Notes under the pieces: generated by a model
Seen by the model: the letters and a program-made list of their open reading frames with translations, nothing else
What the model was told of the DNA's origin: nothing
Database searches by the model: none
In this document: one piece after another, positions 34,890-41,524 of the stretch
How positions within the stretch are numbered: position 1 is the stretch's first letter
Layout: each line of letters begins with the position of its first letter
Made by a program: the position numbers and the translations under genes
Assembly (NCBI GenBank): GCA_964541755.1
Contig: CAZIRF010000019.1
Span: 1 to 50,832, forward strand
Direction: 5' to 3'
Source of the DNA: CAZIRF01 sp964541755
GTDB lineage: Bacteria > Spirochaetota > Spirochaetia > Treponematales > Breznakiellaceae
Length of the DNA: 50,832 nucleotides

Positions 34890-35644
34890 TGTTGCGCAGC
34901 GCTAATCGCGACGCTCCTGGGAAGGATACGCGCCAATAATGTCATAAAACGATTATTCAGGCCATCTACCACGGTACGCTTGCGCCCCAGGGCCCGCAAG
35001 GCTGTTTGCACAACGTCTTCGGCACTTCTTGATCCCTTTATGGCATTGTAATCGGCTACTTTCTGGAATTCTGTGCTTGTAGCGCCCGGTTGGACGGTCA
35101 AGACTGCGACCCCGGTGCCCTCAAGTTCTTTATGCAAGCCTTCTCCCAGGAACAAGTCAAAAACCTTGGTGGCCGAGTATGTTATCCCCAAAGGAGAGGG
35201 CTGATTGGCCGCGATGGAACTAAGGAAGATGAGGGCCCCTTTGTTTTGCTTCAACATGTTCGGTAGAAAATGTCGTGTAAGCGCTACCGGTGCAATGCAG
35301 TTGACTTTGATCATGGCTGTCTCGGTATCCCCGTCAATCTCGTGAAAGTATCCCGAAGTGCCATATCCTGCATTGTTGATCAGAATGTCCGGAACCCGAT
35401 TCCCGATGGATGTTTGAATGATGGAAAGAAAATCCTCTTTCGAGAGGTCTGCTGCCACTGGCTGCACGGATACCCCCCAGGCCGACTCCAACTCTGTCTT
35501 GAGTCTCTCCAGATCATCCATCCTGCGGGCTACCAGTATCAAATCGATTCCCTCTGCTGCCAATGCCCTGGCAAAGGCCTTCCCAATCCCGGCAGAGGCG
35601 CCTGTTACCAACGCAAGGCTCCCGAATTTCTCTTTAATTGTCAT
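34850..35644 (-). CDS. Short-chain dehydrogenase/reductase
   Basis: The 264 residues show the classical SDR layout: TGASAGIG nucleotide loop at about 14-21, NNAG near 90, the catalytic Ser in FLSSIAA near 142, and YSATK (Tyr and Lys) near 155-159. PGATSTEF follows as the usual PG motif. It is a cytoplasmic NAD(P)-dependent oxidoreductase resembling the DltE/YqjQ-type branch; the substrate cannot be named. AGGAGG (complement of 35649-35654) precedes ATG 35644. It is first in a two-gene operon with the TetR gene. Confidence 0.9.
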   Translation of the reverse strand: MTIKEKFGSLALVTGASAGIGKAFARALAAEGIDLILVARRMDDLERLKTELESAWGVSVQPVAADLSKEDFLSIIQTSIGNRVPDILINNAGYGTSGYFHEIDGDTETAMIKVNCIAPVALTRHFLPNMLKQNKGALIFLSSIAANQPSPLGITYSATKVFDLFLGEGLHKELEGTGVAVLTVQPGATSTEFQKVADYNAIKGSRSAEDVVQTALRALGRKRTVVDGLNNRFMTLLARILPRSVAISAAQQWTNRYRKHGEKD

Positions 35645-35657
35645 ACGTCCTCCTTAT

Positions 35658-35700
35658 AATGACCGACGGTCAATAATAATATAAATGACTGATGGTCATT
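35658..35700 (-). promoter_or_regulatory. Two TetR-type operators before the SDR-TetR operon
   Basis: TGACCGACGGTCA (35660-35672) is a perfect 6-1-6 palindrome. AATGACTGATGGTCATT (35684-35700) is a close variant centred 26 bases away. Both fit the TGACYGRYGGTCA pattern used by many TetR regulators. They lie directly upstream of the SDR ribosome site and are probably bound by the adjacent TetR protein. Confidence 0.8.
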
Positions 35701-35888
35701 TGTCAAAAGAAGAAAACAATAATGGGAAGTTAATTTATTAGTCCTGATACCGTGTTTACAGAGAGAAAACCCTTGTCTCTTGGCCATTCGGCCAATGTTC
35801 AGAATAGCAAAACGCTTGTATACGGAATGTATCCATTCCCGTTCTTCTTGGAGTAGAAGTGCCGGGAAAATCCGGAGGAGTACATTCC

Positions 35889-37247
35889 ATGAAGAAATCT
35901 ATTATTGCGGCTCTCATGGCCCTTCTGGCCATTTCCATGGCAAGTGCACAGAAAACGCCTGCACCACAGAGTGCGAAGCAGGATCTTGCCATATTCGCCC
36001 TGGGCTACCATGGTTGGGATATCCCCAAAAGCGCACTTGGTGAAATTGATGCCCAGATCCAGAAGAATTTCCTGGACCTGGGGCGCTTCAAGATAATCGG
36101 GATGACGCATCGATTGGCTTCGACAGACATTGAAGCCTTTATCGCAAAGATTACCGAGGCCAAAGAGGAGAACTTTGTGCTCCCTGCCGCCATCAAGTTT
36201 GGCGATGTCCAGCTTACCAAGGCAGAGTTCAACAAGATCATAAAGGCCTATATTGTGGCCATTCCCGTCGTGAACAAGTTGGAGGTCGCCCGCCAGAAGG
36301 ATGGTGAGCTCAGGGCCTCTTTGAGCGTTTCCATTTCCTTTGTCGATGTCGCAAGCAATACCCTCGTGGGTATTGCCAACATCAAGACCAGCGGCAAGGA
36401 TAGCAAGCGCGACGACGCAATTGCGAAGGCCATATCCAGCATCCCCATGAACATGCAGTACGAGGTGCGCAAGATAGAGCAGTTCCGCAACAAGACCACC
36501 ATAAGCAAGGTCACGGGGAGCGAGATTATCATTGGGGTTGGCGCAAACCTTGGTGTCAAGATGGGTGATGAATACGCCATTTTGGAAACGAAGACGATAG
36601 CAGGATCGGAAGACCAGGTCGAGACCGGTCTTGCCATCATAAAGGAAGTTGGCAAAGAGGCCTCCACGGCGACGGTCATCATTCCCTCTGCCAAGATCGA
36701 AGAAGCTGTTCCGGTGGCGGAGATCGCACGGCTCGGTGTGGATCTCGATGTCTTCTTCAAGGCCTTGATCGGTTATGGCTCCTCCTTTACCAGCGGGGAT
36801 ATTGCATTGGATGGCGATGTCGTTACCCCCATTCTTGGTGTCAAGGTAACCTATTCACGCGGTTTCTATGCCCTGCGTCCCTTTACCGTTATCCAGATAC
36901 CGCTCAATACCTTCCATTCCGGGGACTCTTGGTCGTATGGGCATTGGACGGCGTCCCTCGTCAACTGGATGGTGGGAGCGGAGTACAATATCTACATGAA
37001 TCGCCTTACCCTTGCCCCTGCAGCCGCTATCGGGCTGGGCGGCTACAACTTCACGCCGGAATACGGCTCCTCTAAAACCTCCCTGTCCCACATTGGCCTC
37101 TACCTGGGCGGCAAGGCCTCCTGGCATATAACCCGCGATATCAAGATCAATGGCGAAGTGGGCTATGAGCACTGGATTGAAGCCGGAGACTACTACGGCT
37201 CCTATGGCGGCCTTGCGGTTGCGGTTAGTGGTACGTACAAGTTCTGA
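35889..37247 (+). CDS. Exported FlgT/CsgG-like protein, paralogue of the protein at 7753-9111
   Basis: ATG 35889, nine bases after GGAGGAG, opens a 452-residue protein with a signal peptide ending MASAQK. It aligns end to end with the 452-residue protein at 7753-9111: LAIFALGYHGWDIP against VAVFALGYYGYDIP, KEENFVLPAAIKFGDVQLT against KEENTPLPDEVKFGEVQLT, and GVKMGDEYAILETK against GIKKGDEYLIIEKK. The middle part resembles the FlgT C-terminal domain; the end looks like a barrel finishing SGTYKF, with a terminal aromatic residue. It is probably an outer-membrane or periplasmic protein. Upstream, TTGGCCATTCGGCCAA (35780-35795) and GGAATG/CATTCC (35824-35839) are small palindromes. Confidence 0.75.
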   Translation: MKKSIIAALMALLAISMASAQKTPAPQSAKQDLAIFALGYHGWDIPKSALGEIDAQIQKNFLDLGRFKIIGMTHRLASTDIEAFIAKITEAKEENFVLPAAIKFGDVQLTKAEFNKIIKAYIVAIPVVNKLEVARQKDGELRASLSVSISFVDVASNTLVGIANIKTSGKDSKRDDAIAKAISSIPMNMQYEVRKIEQFRNKTTISKVTGSEIIIGVGANLGVKMGDEYAILETKTIAGSEDQVETGLAIIKEVGKEASTATVIIPSAKIEEAVPVAEIARLGVDLDVFFKALIGYGSSFTSGDIALDGDVVTPILGVKVTYSRGFYALRPFTVIQIPLNTFHSGDSWSYGHWTASLVNWMVGAEYNIYMNRLTLAPAAAIGLGGYNFTPEYGSSKTSLSHIGLYLGGKASWHITRDIKINGEVGYEHWIEAGDYYGSYGGLAVAVSGTYKF

Positions 37248-37286
37248 TTACGATGGATCAGTAACAACTAATTATAGAAAGTAGTG

Positions 37287-37320
37287 AAAGCCCCCGGTCT
37301 CTTGCGAGGCCGGGGGCTTT
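37287..37320 (+). terminator. Terminator, second copy of the 34-bp repeat
   Basis: This is identical over 34 bases to 25496-25529, including the loop. It ends TTTG rather than TTTTT. It terminates the FlgT-like gene. Confidence 0.85.
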
Positions 37321-37356
37321 GTATTTCTGGTAGCCGACACCCACCACCCGCTGCCA

Positions 37357-37384
37357 TTGTCGTGAATTCGGGGTAAACTATCAG
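37357..37384 (+). promoter_or_regulatory. Candidate promoter of the membrane LuxR gene
   Basis: TTGTCG (37357-37362) and TATCAG (37379-37384) are 16 bases apart, about 55 bases before ATG 37439. The -10 candidate is part of a CTATCAGCATGAA motif that recurs in other intergenic regions of the window. Confidence 0.4.
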
Positions 37385-37438
37385 CATGAATAATTTCTTG
37401 CTTCCGTTGCCTATTTGCAGCCTTAAAGGAGCGCCTCG

Positions 37439-38347
37439 ATGACAGCAGTGGCTTTTCTCCTCTGGGTGTTGGCGTATACGGCGTCGCTGGTGGTGGCGGG
37501 GCTCTGTATGTGGGTGTGGGTGCTCGTGCGGGAACGGCGGGTTCTGTGGTTGCTTGCGATCCTGGGCGTGATGAGTCTTACGAGCCTCGTGTCGCTTGTG
37601 TTGCCCATGGTGCTGCCCTGGGGAAGGATGTACCCGGTCATACTCCTTGAGGTAGTAAGCCTGTACACCCTGGTGGTCCCTGCTTTTATCAGCTCCTGCC
37701 GGGGGCTCTCGATGTGGCGCCATCTGCCCCTCTACTACCTCGTGGCTTTGCTTGTCTTCAATCTGCTCTTCTTTTTTGTGTTGGAAATGACGGTTTTCTT
37801 CCTTTATCCCCTGCTGTTTGTGGGGCCCTTTTTCTTTGACCGGCGGGGAGCTGGTCAAGGTGGGAACACGGGAGGGCCGTCTCGAAAATTCCCGCGTATC
37901 TTGTCCATCGAGGGTACGGGGATGGCTTGCTGCCTTACCATAGTAACAGGAAGCTTGGTGTTCGCAGGTATCATGTGGAGCCCCCTTCGGGCCAATGTTT
38001 CCCTTGTCCAAGGCTGGTACGCACTGGTAACCCTCGTCTATCTGGGCTTCCCCGCCCTGTGGGCCCTCCATGCCCTGCGCACGATGCGTTGGGGCAGGGA
38101 TCGGGAGCGGCTCGCGGACAGTGCCGGTGGCGACCATGACCCCGATTCGCTCAAAGCATCTTATGCAAGCGTCCTTAGCCCGCGTGAACGGGAAGTCGCC
38201 GCCCTCCTCGTCGCCGGAAAAACCTATCGGGAGATTGCAGACAGCCTCTTTGTCTCGCTATCGGCGATCAAGAAGCACGCGACGACCATCTACCGCAAGA
38301 CGGGGACGCGCAATGCGCGCGAATTGGGCGTTTTTGGGGGCCATTAA
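37439..38347 (+). CDS. Membrane-anchored LuxR-type regulator
   Basis: The 302-residue protein has about seven hydrophobic segments in residues 1-220, then a LuxR/GerE helix-turn-helix at about 240-295 (LSPREREVAALLVAGKTY, REIADSLFVSLSAIKKH). AAAGGA precedes ATG 37439. It lacks a receiver domain, so the membrane part itself may sense a signal, in the style of one-component membrane regulators. No target operator is apparent; the next gene downstream, a small envelope protein, is a candidate target. Confidence 0.85.
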   Translation: MTAVAFLLWVLAYTASLVVAGLCMWVWVLVRERRVLWLLAILGVMSLTSLVSLVLPMVLPWGRMYPVILLEVVSLYTLVVPAFISSCRGLSMWRHLPLYYLVALLVFNLLFFFVLEMTVFFLYPLLFVGPFFFDRRGAGQGGNTGGPSRKFPRILSIEGTGMACCLTIVTGSLVFAGIMWSPLRANVSLVQGWYALVTLVYLGFPALWALHALRTMRWGRDRERLADSAGGDHDPDSLKASYASVLSPREREVAALLVAGKTYREIADSLFVSLSAIKKHATTIYRKTGTRNARELGVFGGH

Positions 38348-38403
38348 GCAAAAAGTATACTTTTTCCCACCTCCCGAACAGAGGTCTTTGCGGCAGGATT
38401 GGA

Positions 38404-38423
38404 CCTGTCACAATGACAGGAGG
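38404..38423 (+). promoter_or_regulatory. Hairpin overlapping a ribosome site
   Basis: CCTGTCA (38404-38410) and TGACAGG (38414-38420) form a perfect 7-bp stem with a CAA loop. Its right arm overlaps the AGGAGG ribosome site (38418-38423) of the gene at 38429, so folding could hide that site. Confidence 0.55.
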
Positions 38424-38428
38424 TTTTT

Positions 38429-38986
38429 ATGAAACGGTTTTACATGCTGATAGTATTGCTCTGTGCCTTTGCGGCTATGCTGTGGGCCGGCGATGGCGAT
38501 GCGGAAAACATGACAGCAGGGGGGCCCCTGCCGCGTTTCTCTCTGGGCTCCGGGGTGGTCCTCGAGAGTTTCAAGAGCGGCGGTTACGGGGAGCTCCTCT
38601 TTACACTCACCGAAGGCGACGGCTACCAGACCCGTCTGGGCTTCGTCCTGGCGGGCTTCGGCTCGCAGGATGGCTGGGGGCTCGGCCAGCTTGCCCTCAA
38701 GTTCAGTTTGGGCGGACCCTGGAATGGGGCCTTTCGCTCCTATGGTTTTCTTGAGGCCGGTGCCGGTGTCGCAGGCGGTGGGGGAAACGACTTCTCGCTT
38801 GCTCCGCTTCCATTTGATATTCGGGGCGGCGGTGGGGCCGAAATCCTCCTCTACAAGAATTCCTCACTCTTCTTCGAGTACGGGGGAGGTTTCCTCTTCT
38901 TTGCGGGTGCCCTTCCTGCCGGGGTGAGCACCCTTCTTGACGGCGGCTATGCCCACTTCTCCATGGGCCTGCGCTACTACCGCTGA
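38429..38986 (+). CDS. Small outer-membrane beta-barrel-like protein (185 aa)
   Basis: ATG 38429 follows AGGAGG. There is a signal peptide (MKRFYMLIVLL, cleavage near LWAGDG). The mature ~165 residues alternate polar and hydrophobic residues with many glycines and end HFSMGLRYYR, near the aromatic end of barrel proteins. It probably forms an eight-stranded barrel in the outer membrane. No specific family was recognised. The CsgG-like gene starts 32 bases later, so the two may form an operon. Confidence 0.7.
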   Translation: MKRFYMLIVLLCAFAAMLWAGDGDAENMTAGGPLPRFSLGSGVVLESFKSGGYGELLFTLTEGDGYQTRLGFVLAGFGSQDGWGLGQLALKFSLGGPWNGAFRSYGFLEAGAGVAGGGGNDFSLAPLPFDIRGGGGAEILLYKNSSLFFEYGGGFLFFAGALPAGVSTLLDGGYAHFSMGLRYYR

Positions 38987-39018
38987 CATTTCTTCTTCCA
39001 TGCATTACAACAATAAGC

Positions 39019-40239
39019 ATGCGAAGAATGATGTCACTCTTTCTGTTGGCGCTGGGGACTATCGGTCTTGAGATCCTTCCCCTTTCTGCTCAGGCGGCGG
39101 GCCTCGCTGCGGGTCCTGCAGCAGGCAGCAGCGCCCCGCGCAGCCTCTCGGTCCTCTATTTCGAGAACCTGACCGGTGATGAGGCCCATGCCTGGCTATC
39201 CAAGGGGCTGTCGGATATGCTCACGAGCGATTTGGCGGGCCTTGGGGCGATGGCGCTCGTCGAGAGGGAACGGCTCGAGAAGCTCCTGGCCGAGATGGAG
39301 CTGGCGCTTTCGGGCCTCATGGACCCGGCCAAGGCCCCCCAGCTGGGGGCCTTCCTCAATGCAGAGGCCCTCCTCTACGGTTCGTACTCGGTAGTAGGCG
39401 AGACCCTGCGTATCGACGCACGGGTTGTTGCTGTCGAGAGCGGGGCCGTGCTCGCGGCCGCTTCTTCAAGCGGTCCCTTGGAGGCCCTTTCGCAGGTGGG
39501 GTGGGAGCTCTCCTCCCGCTTGGCTTCGGGCCTGGGCTTGCCGGTTCCGGCCATGACCACTGTCGCCACAAAGGCACTGGGCTCATACTACAAGGGCCTC
39601 GATCTCCTGGATGCGGGCCGACCTGCCGATGCCCTTGCCTTCTTTGGCGAAGCGGTACAGGCAGATCCCCTCTTCGCCAAGCCGGGAAGGGGCCTAGAAG
39701 AAGCTTGGCGCTATCTCAAGAAGTTCAAGGAGCAGCGCTGGCGGCGCGAGATGAATGCCCTCGTTGAAGACATCCAGGCCATGATGAAACGTCTGAATGC
39801 CCCGGTTTTCTACAGCTTCGCCGACGCCCTCATGAAGCCGGAGGCCTTCGGTTTTGCGAATGCTGCGGCGGTGAGCGAACTGTACAATGCCCATCCCGCC
39901 CGTTTGAATGGCGACACCCCGGTTATGGCTATCTGGAACCTCCAGAACGCCCTTGGCGAACTGGCAGACAAGGCAGACGAGTACTTTGACGATCAAGTCC
40001 TTGTCGAACGCTGTCGGGATGAAATCCTGAGCCTGGCCAAGCAGGCTTTTACCCGGTATGCGGGCGACAAAGATCTGCCCGAGGTCCTCTACCAAACCCT
40101 CTTTGTCTACCGCGAACGGGAACAGTGGGCGCTACTCAAGGATGGCTGTGAGGAACTCATGGGCAATTGGCCCGATCACCGTATGATGTGGGCGGTTGAG
40201 GGCATGTACGAAAGGGCCCTCGAGGAACTGGGAGAATGA
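39019..40239 (+). CDS. Exported CsgG/FlgO-like protein with TPR-like segment
   Basis: The 406 residues begin with a signal peptide and an Ala/Gly-rich linker. A CsgG/FlgO-like domain follows: SVLYFENLTGDEAHAWLSKG, LVERERLEKLLAEME, then LLYGSYSVVGETLRIDARVV. A TPR-like repeat lies near residues 190-225 (YYKGLDLLDAGRPADALAFF), with helical sequence to the end. Related proteins in spirochaetes act at the envelope, but their functions are undefined. The start has no clear ribosome site; ATG 39028 is an alternative. It shares the CsgG-like theme with the two FlgT-like paralogues in the window. Confidence 0.75.
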   Translation: MRRMMSLFLLALGTIGLEILPLSAQAAGLAAGPAAGSSAPRSLSVLYFENLTGDEAHAWLSKGLSDMLTSDLAGLGAMALVERERLEKLLAEMELALSGLMDPAKAPQLGAFLNAEALLYGSYSVVGETLRIDARVVAVESGAVLAAASSSGPLEALSQVGWELSSRLASGLGLPVPAMTTVATKALGSYYKGLDLLDAGRPADALAFFGEAVQADPLFAKPGRGLEEAWRYLKKFKEQRWRREMNALVEDIQAMMKRLNAPVFYSFADALMKPEAFGFANAAAVSELYNAHPARLNGDTPVMAIWNLQNALGELADKADEYFDDQVLVERCRDEILSLAKQAFTRYAGDKDLPEVLYQTLFVYREREQWALLKDGCEELMGNWPDHRMMWAVEGMYERALEELGE

Positions 40240-40312
40240 TCCAAATAATGTGACGTGCCAGTTGAATGCGTTCTTTTCCCTGTCATGTCACTTATGGAAG
40301 ATTTTTTCATAT

Positions 40313-40353
40313 CGAGGCAATTTCAAAAAAGACTGATTTTTGAAATTGCCTCG
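40313..40353. repeat. Perfect 17-bp-arm palindrome
   Basis: CGAGGCAATTTCAAAAA (40313-40329) pairs perfectly with 40337-40353 around a seven-base loop. It lies between the CsgG-like gene and the decayed exported-protein gene. A T-tract follows neither arm. The arm resembles the first palindrome at 16747 (GAGGCAAATCAAAAT). It could act as terminator-like structure for the CsgG-like gene. Confidence 0.8.
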
Positions 40354-40386
40354 GTCAATACAACATTATTGCGTTAACATTGTAAC

Positions 40387-40783
40387 ATGAAAGTTTTTGC
40401 TCTCTTGGGTGTTCTGTTTGCCGCGGGTGGGCTTGCGCTCTTCGCGCAGGAGGATACGACCGTATCCTTTGTCATTGCGCCGCCGCCGGTGGGGTATCCG
40501 GTCTTCGAGAAGGGGGCGGTGAGGGATCAGTCGGCGGCGATGGCGATCTGGTACGCGAGTGATACGGCGGCCGGACGGGTCAATTTCTACGGGGCGGCGG
40601 CCGCTTTTTCGCGATAGCTGCATCCGACGGCTTCCATTGCCCCGGGGCTCACGGCCATGGAGCTTGAGATCCCGCAACCTGGCGTTGAGTTCCCAGTTCA
40701 AGCGGCAGGGGGATTCCTCGCTCCTGAGCGTCGCCATCAAATACTTGTTCAAAAAATCGAAGGCGCTGTTATCGGCGAAATAA
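40387..40783 (+). pseudogene. Decayed exported-protein gene
   Basis: ATG 40387 opens a signal peptide (MKVFALLGVLF, cleavage near LFAQED) and 55 mature residues that look like the start of an outer-membrane protein (SFVIAPPPVGYPVFEKG, VNFYGAAAAFSR) before a stop at 40615-40617. In the +1 frame, sequence up to a stop at 40781-40783 includes LALSSQFKRQGDSSLL and VAIKYLFKKS, plausible barrel-like sequence. One frameshift near 40600 could join them. The alternative is a genuine 76-residue exported protein. No ribosome site is clear. Confidence 0.4.
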
Positions 40784-40812
40784 GGGTGTAGAGATTCGTA
40801 CAATTGCACCAC

Positions 40813-40843
40813 TTGAGTCGCAATAATGCAACGTTTTTATACT
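40813..40843 (+). promoter_or_regulatory. Candidate promoter of the DUF5320-like gene
   Basis: TTGAGT (40813-40818) and TATACT (40838-40843) are 19 bases apart; the spacing is long. TATACT is part of TTTATACTGATAG, the reverse orientation of the motif recurring between genes in this window. Confidence 0.4.
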
Positions 40844-40944
40844 GATAGCGGGCTGCCGGGCCCTCTTGATATGGTTTTGGCTTGGCATGATGTTTGCTAT
40901 ATCTTACATGCAGGTGAACAGGATTCCCCTGCAGGAGGTTTGAT

Positions 40945-41364
40945 ATGCCAAGAGGTAATGGAACAGGCCCCAATGGAAGTGGGCCCATGACCGGCCGCGC
41001 AGCCGGTTATTGTGCGGGGAACGGGCTCCCCGGGTGTGCGAGCAGCAGCTTTGGGCGCGGCCTAGGACGCGGTACGGGCTTTGGCGGCGGGTTTGGGCGT
41101 GGAGCGGGCTTTGGCGGCGGCCTTGGACGCGGCCTTGGACGCGGCCTTGGACGCGGCCGCGGGTTTGGCTTTCGGGCGGCGCCGGTAGTACCGCCGCAGG
41201 CGGCGCCCCTCGATGCGGCGCGCGCGGCAGAGCTCGAGCGCTGGAATCTGGAGAGACAGGCCGAGGCCCTCGAAGAGGAGCTCTCGCTTGTACGTTCCCG
41301 CTTGGGAGCCTCTGCTCCAAAGTCGGGCGATCTTGATGAGGGAAAAGCCGGGAAAAAGCTGTAA
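40945..41364 (+). CDS. Gly/Arg-rich DUF5320-like small protein
   Basis: After a clear AGGAGG (40933-40938) the 139-residue protein begins MPRGNGTGPNGSGPMTGRAA followed by GYCAGNGLPGC, the hallmark of DUF5320 proteins common in anaerobes. A glycine/arginine-rich stretch (about residues 30-72) contains GLGR repeats, then an acidic coiled coil (AAELERWNLERQAEALEEE) typical of the family's C-terminus. Two cysteines are present. Family function is unknown; neighbours in other anaerobes often handle iron-sulfur or nitrogenase-like clusters, but none is here. Confidence 0.8.
   Translation: MPRGNGTGPNGSGPMTGRAAGYCAGNGLPGCASSSFGRGLGRGTGFGGGFGRGAGFGGGLGRGLGRGLGRGRGFGFRAAPVVPPQAAPLDAARAAELERWNLERQAEALEEELSLVRSRLGASAPKSGDLDEGKAGKKL
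41119..41154 (+). repeat. 12-bp tandem repeat, three copies
   Basis: GGCCTTGGACGC is repeated three times without change inside the DUF5320-like gene, encoding GLGR each time. It is likely to vary in copy number by slippage without frameshift. Confidence 0.9.
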
Positions 41365-41417
41365 TCCCCTTCTGCGGGATTGAAGAATGGTGTACAGGCA
41401 GCTTGATTGTAGGTGAG

Positions 41418-41518
41418 CTCCCGGATGGTGATCTTGTTCAATACGTTTTACACTTTTATGGCAATATCAAAACTCAGCGGGTTTTGAGGGATGCTTTTTT
41501 TGAACAATCATCCGGGAG
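41418..41518 (+). promoter_or_regulatory. Attenuator-like leader of the chemoreceptor gene
   Basis: A stem (GCAATATCAAAACTC, 41461-41475, with 41479-41494) is followed directly by seven T (41495-41501), an intrinsic terminator only 23 bases before ATG 41525. A second, longer pairing is possible: CTCCCGGATG and TTGTTCAA (41418-41427, 41434-41441) with 41500-41518. This would cover the GGGAG ribosome site. The terminator may simply serve the DUF5320-like gene, but no room for a promoter is left after it, so the chemoreceptor transcript probably reads through. Confidence 0.5.
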
Positions 41519-41524
41519 ACTTCC

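Noticed and set aside
40366..40812. 148-residue minus-strand frame opposite the decayed exported-protein gene
   Set aside because: Its first 60 residues look protein-like, but the rest is Arg-rich mirror sequence, there is no ribosome site, and the plus strand offers a good signal peptide. Kept only as an uncertainty in the finding on that locus.
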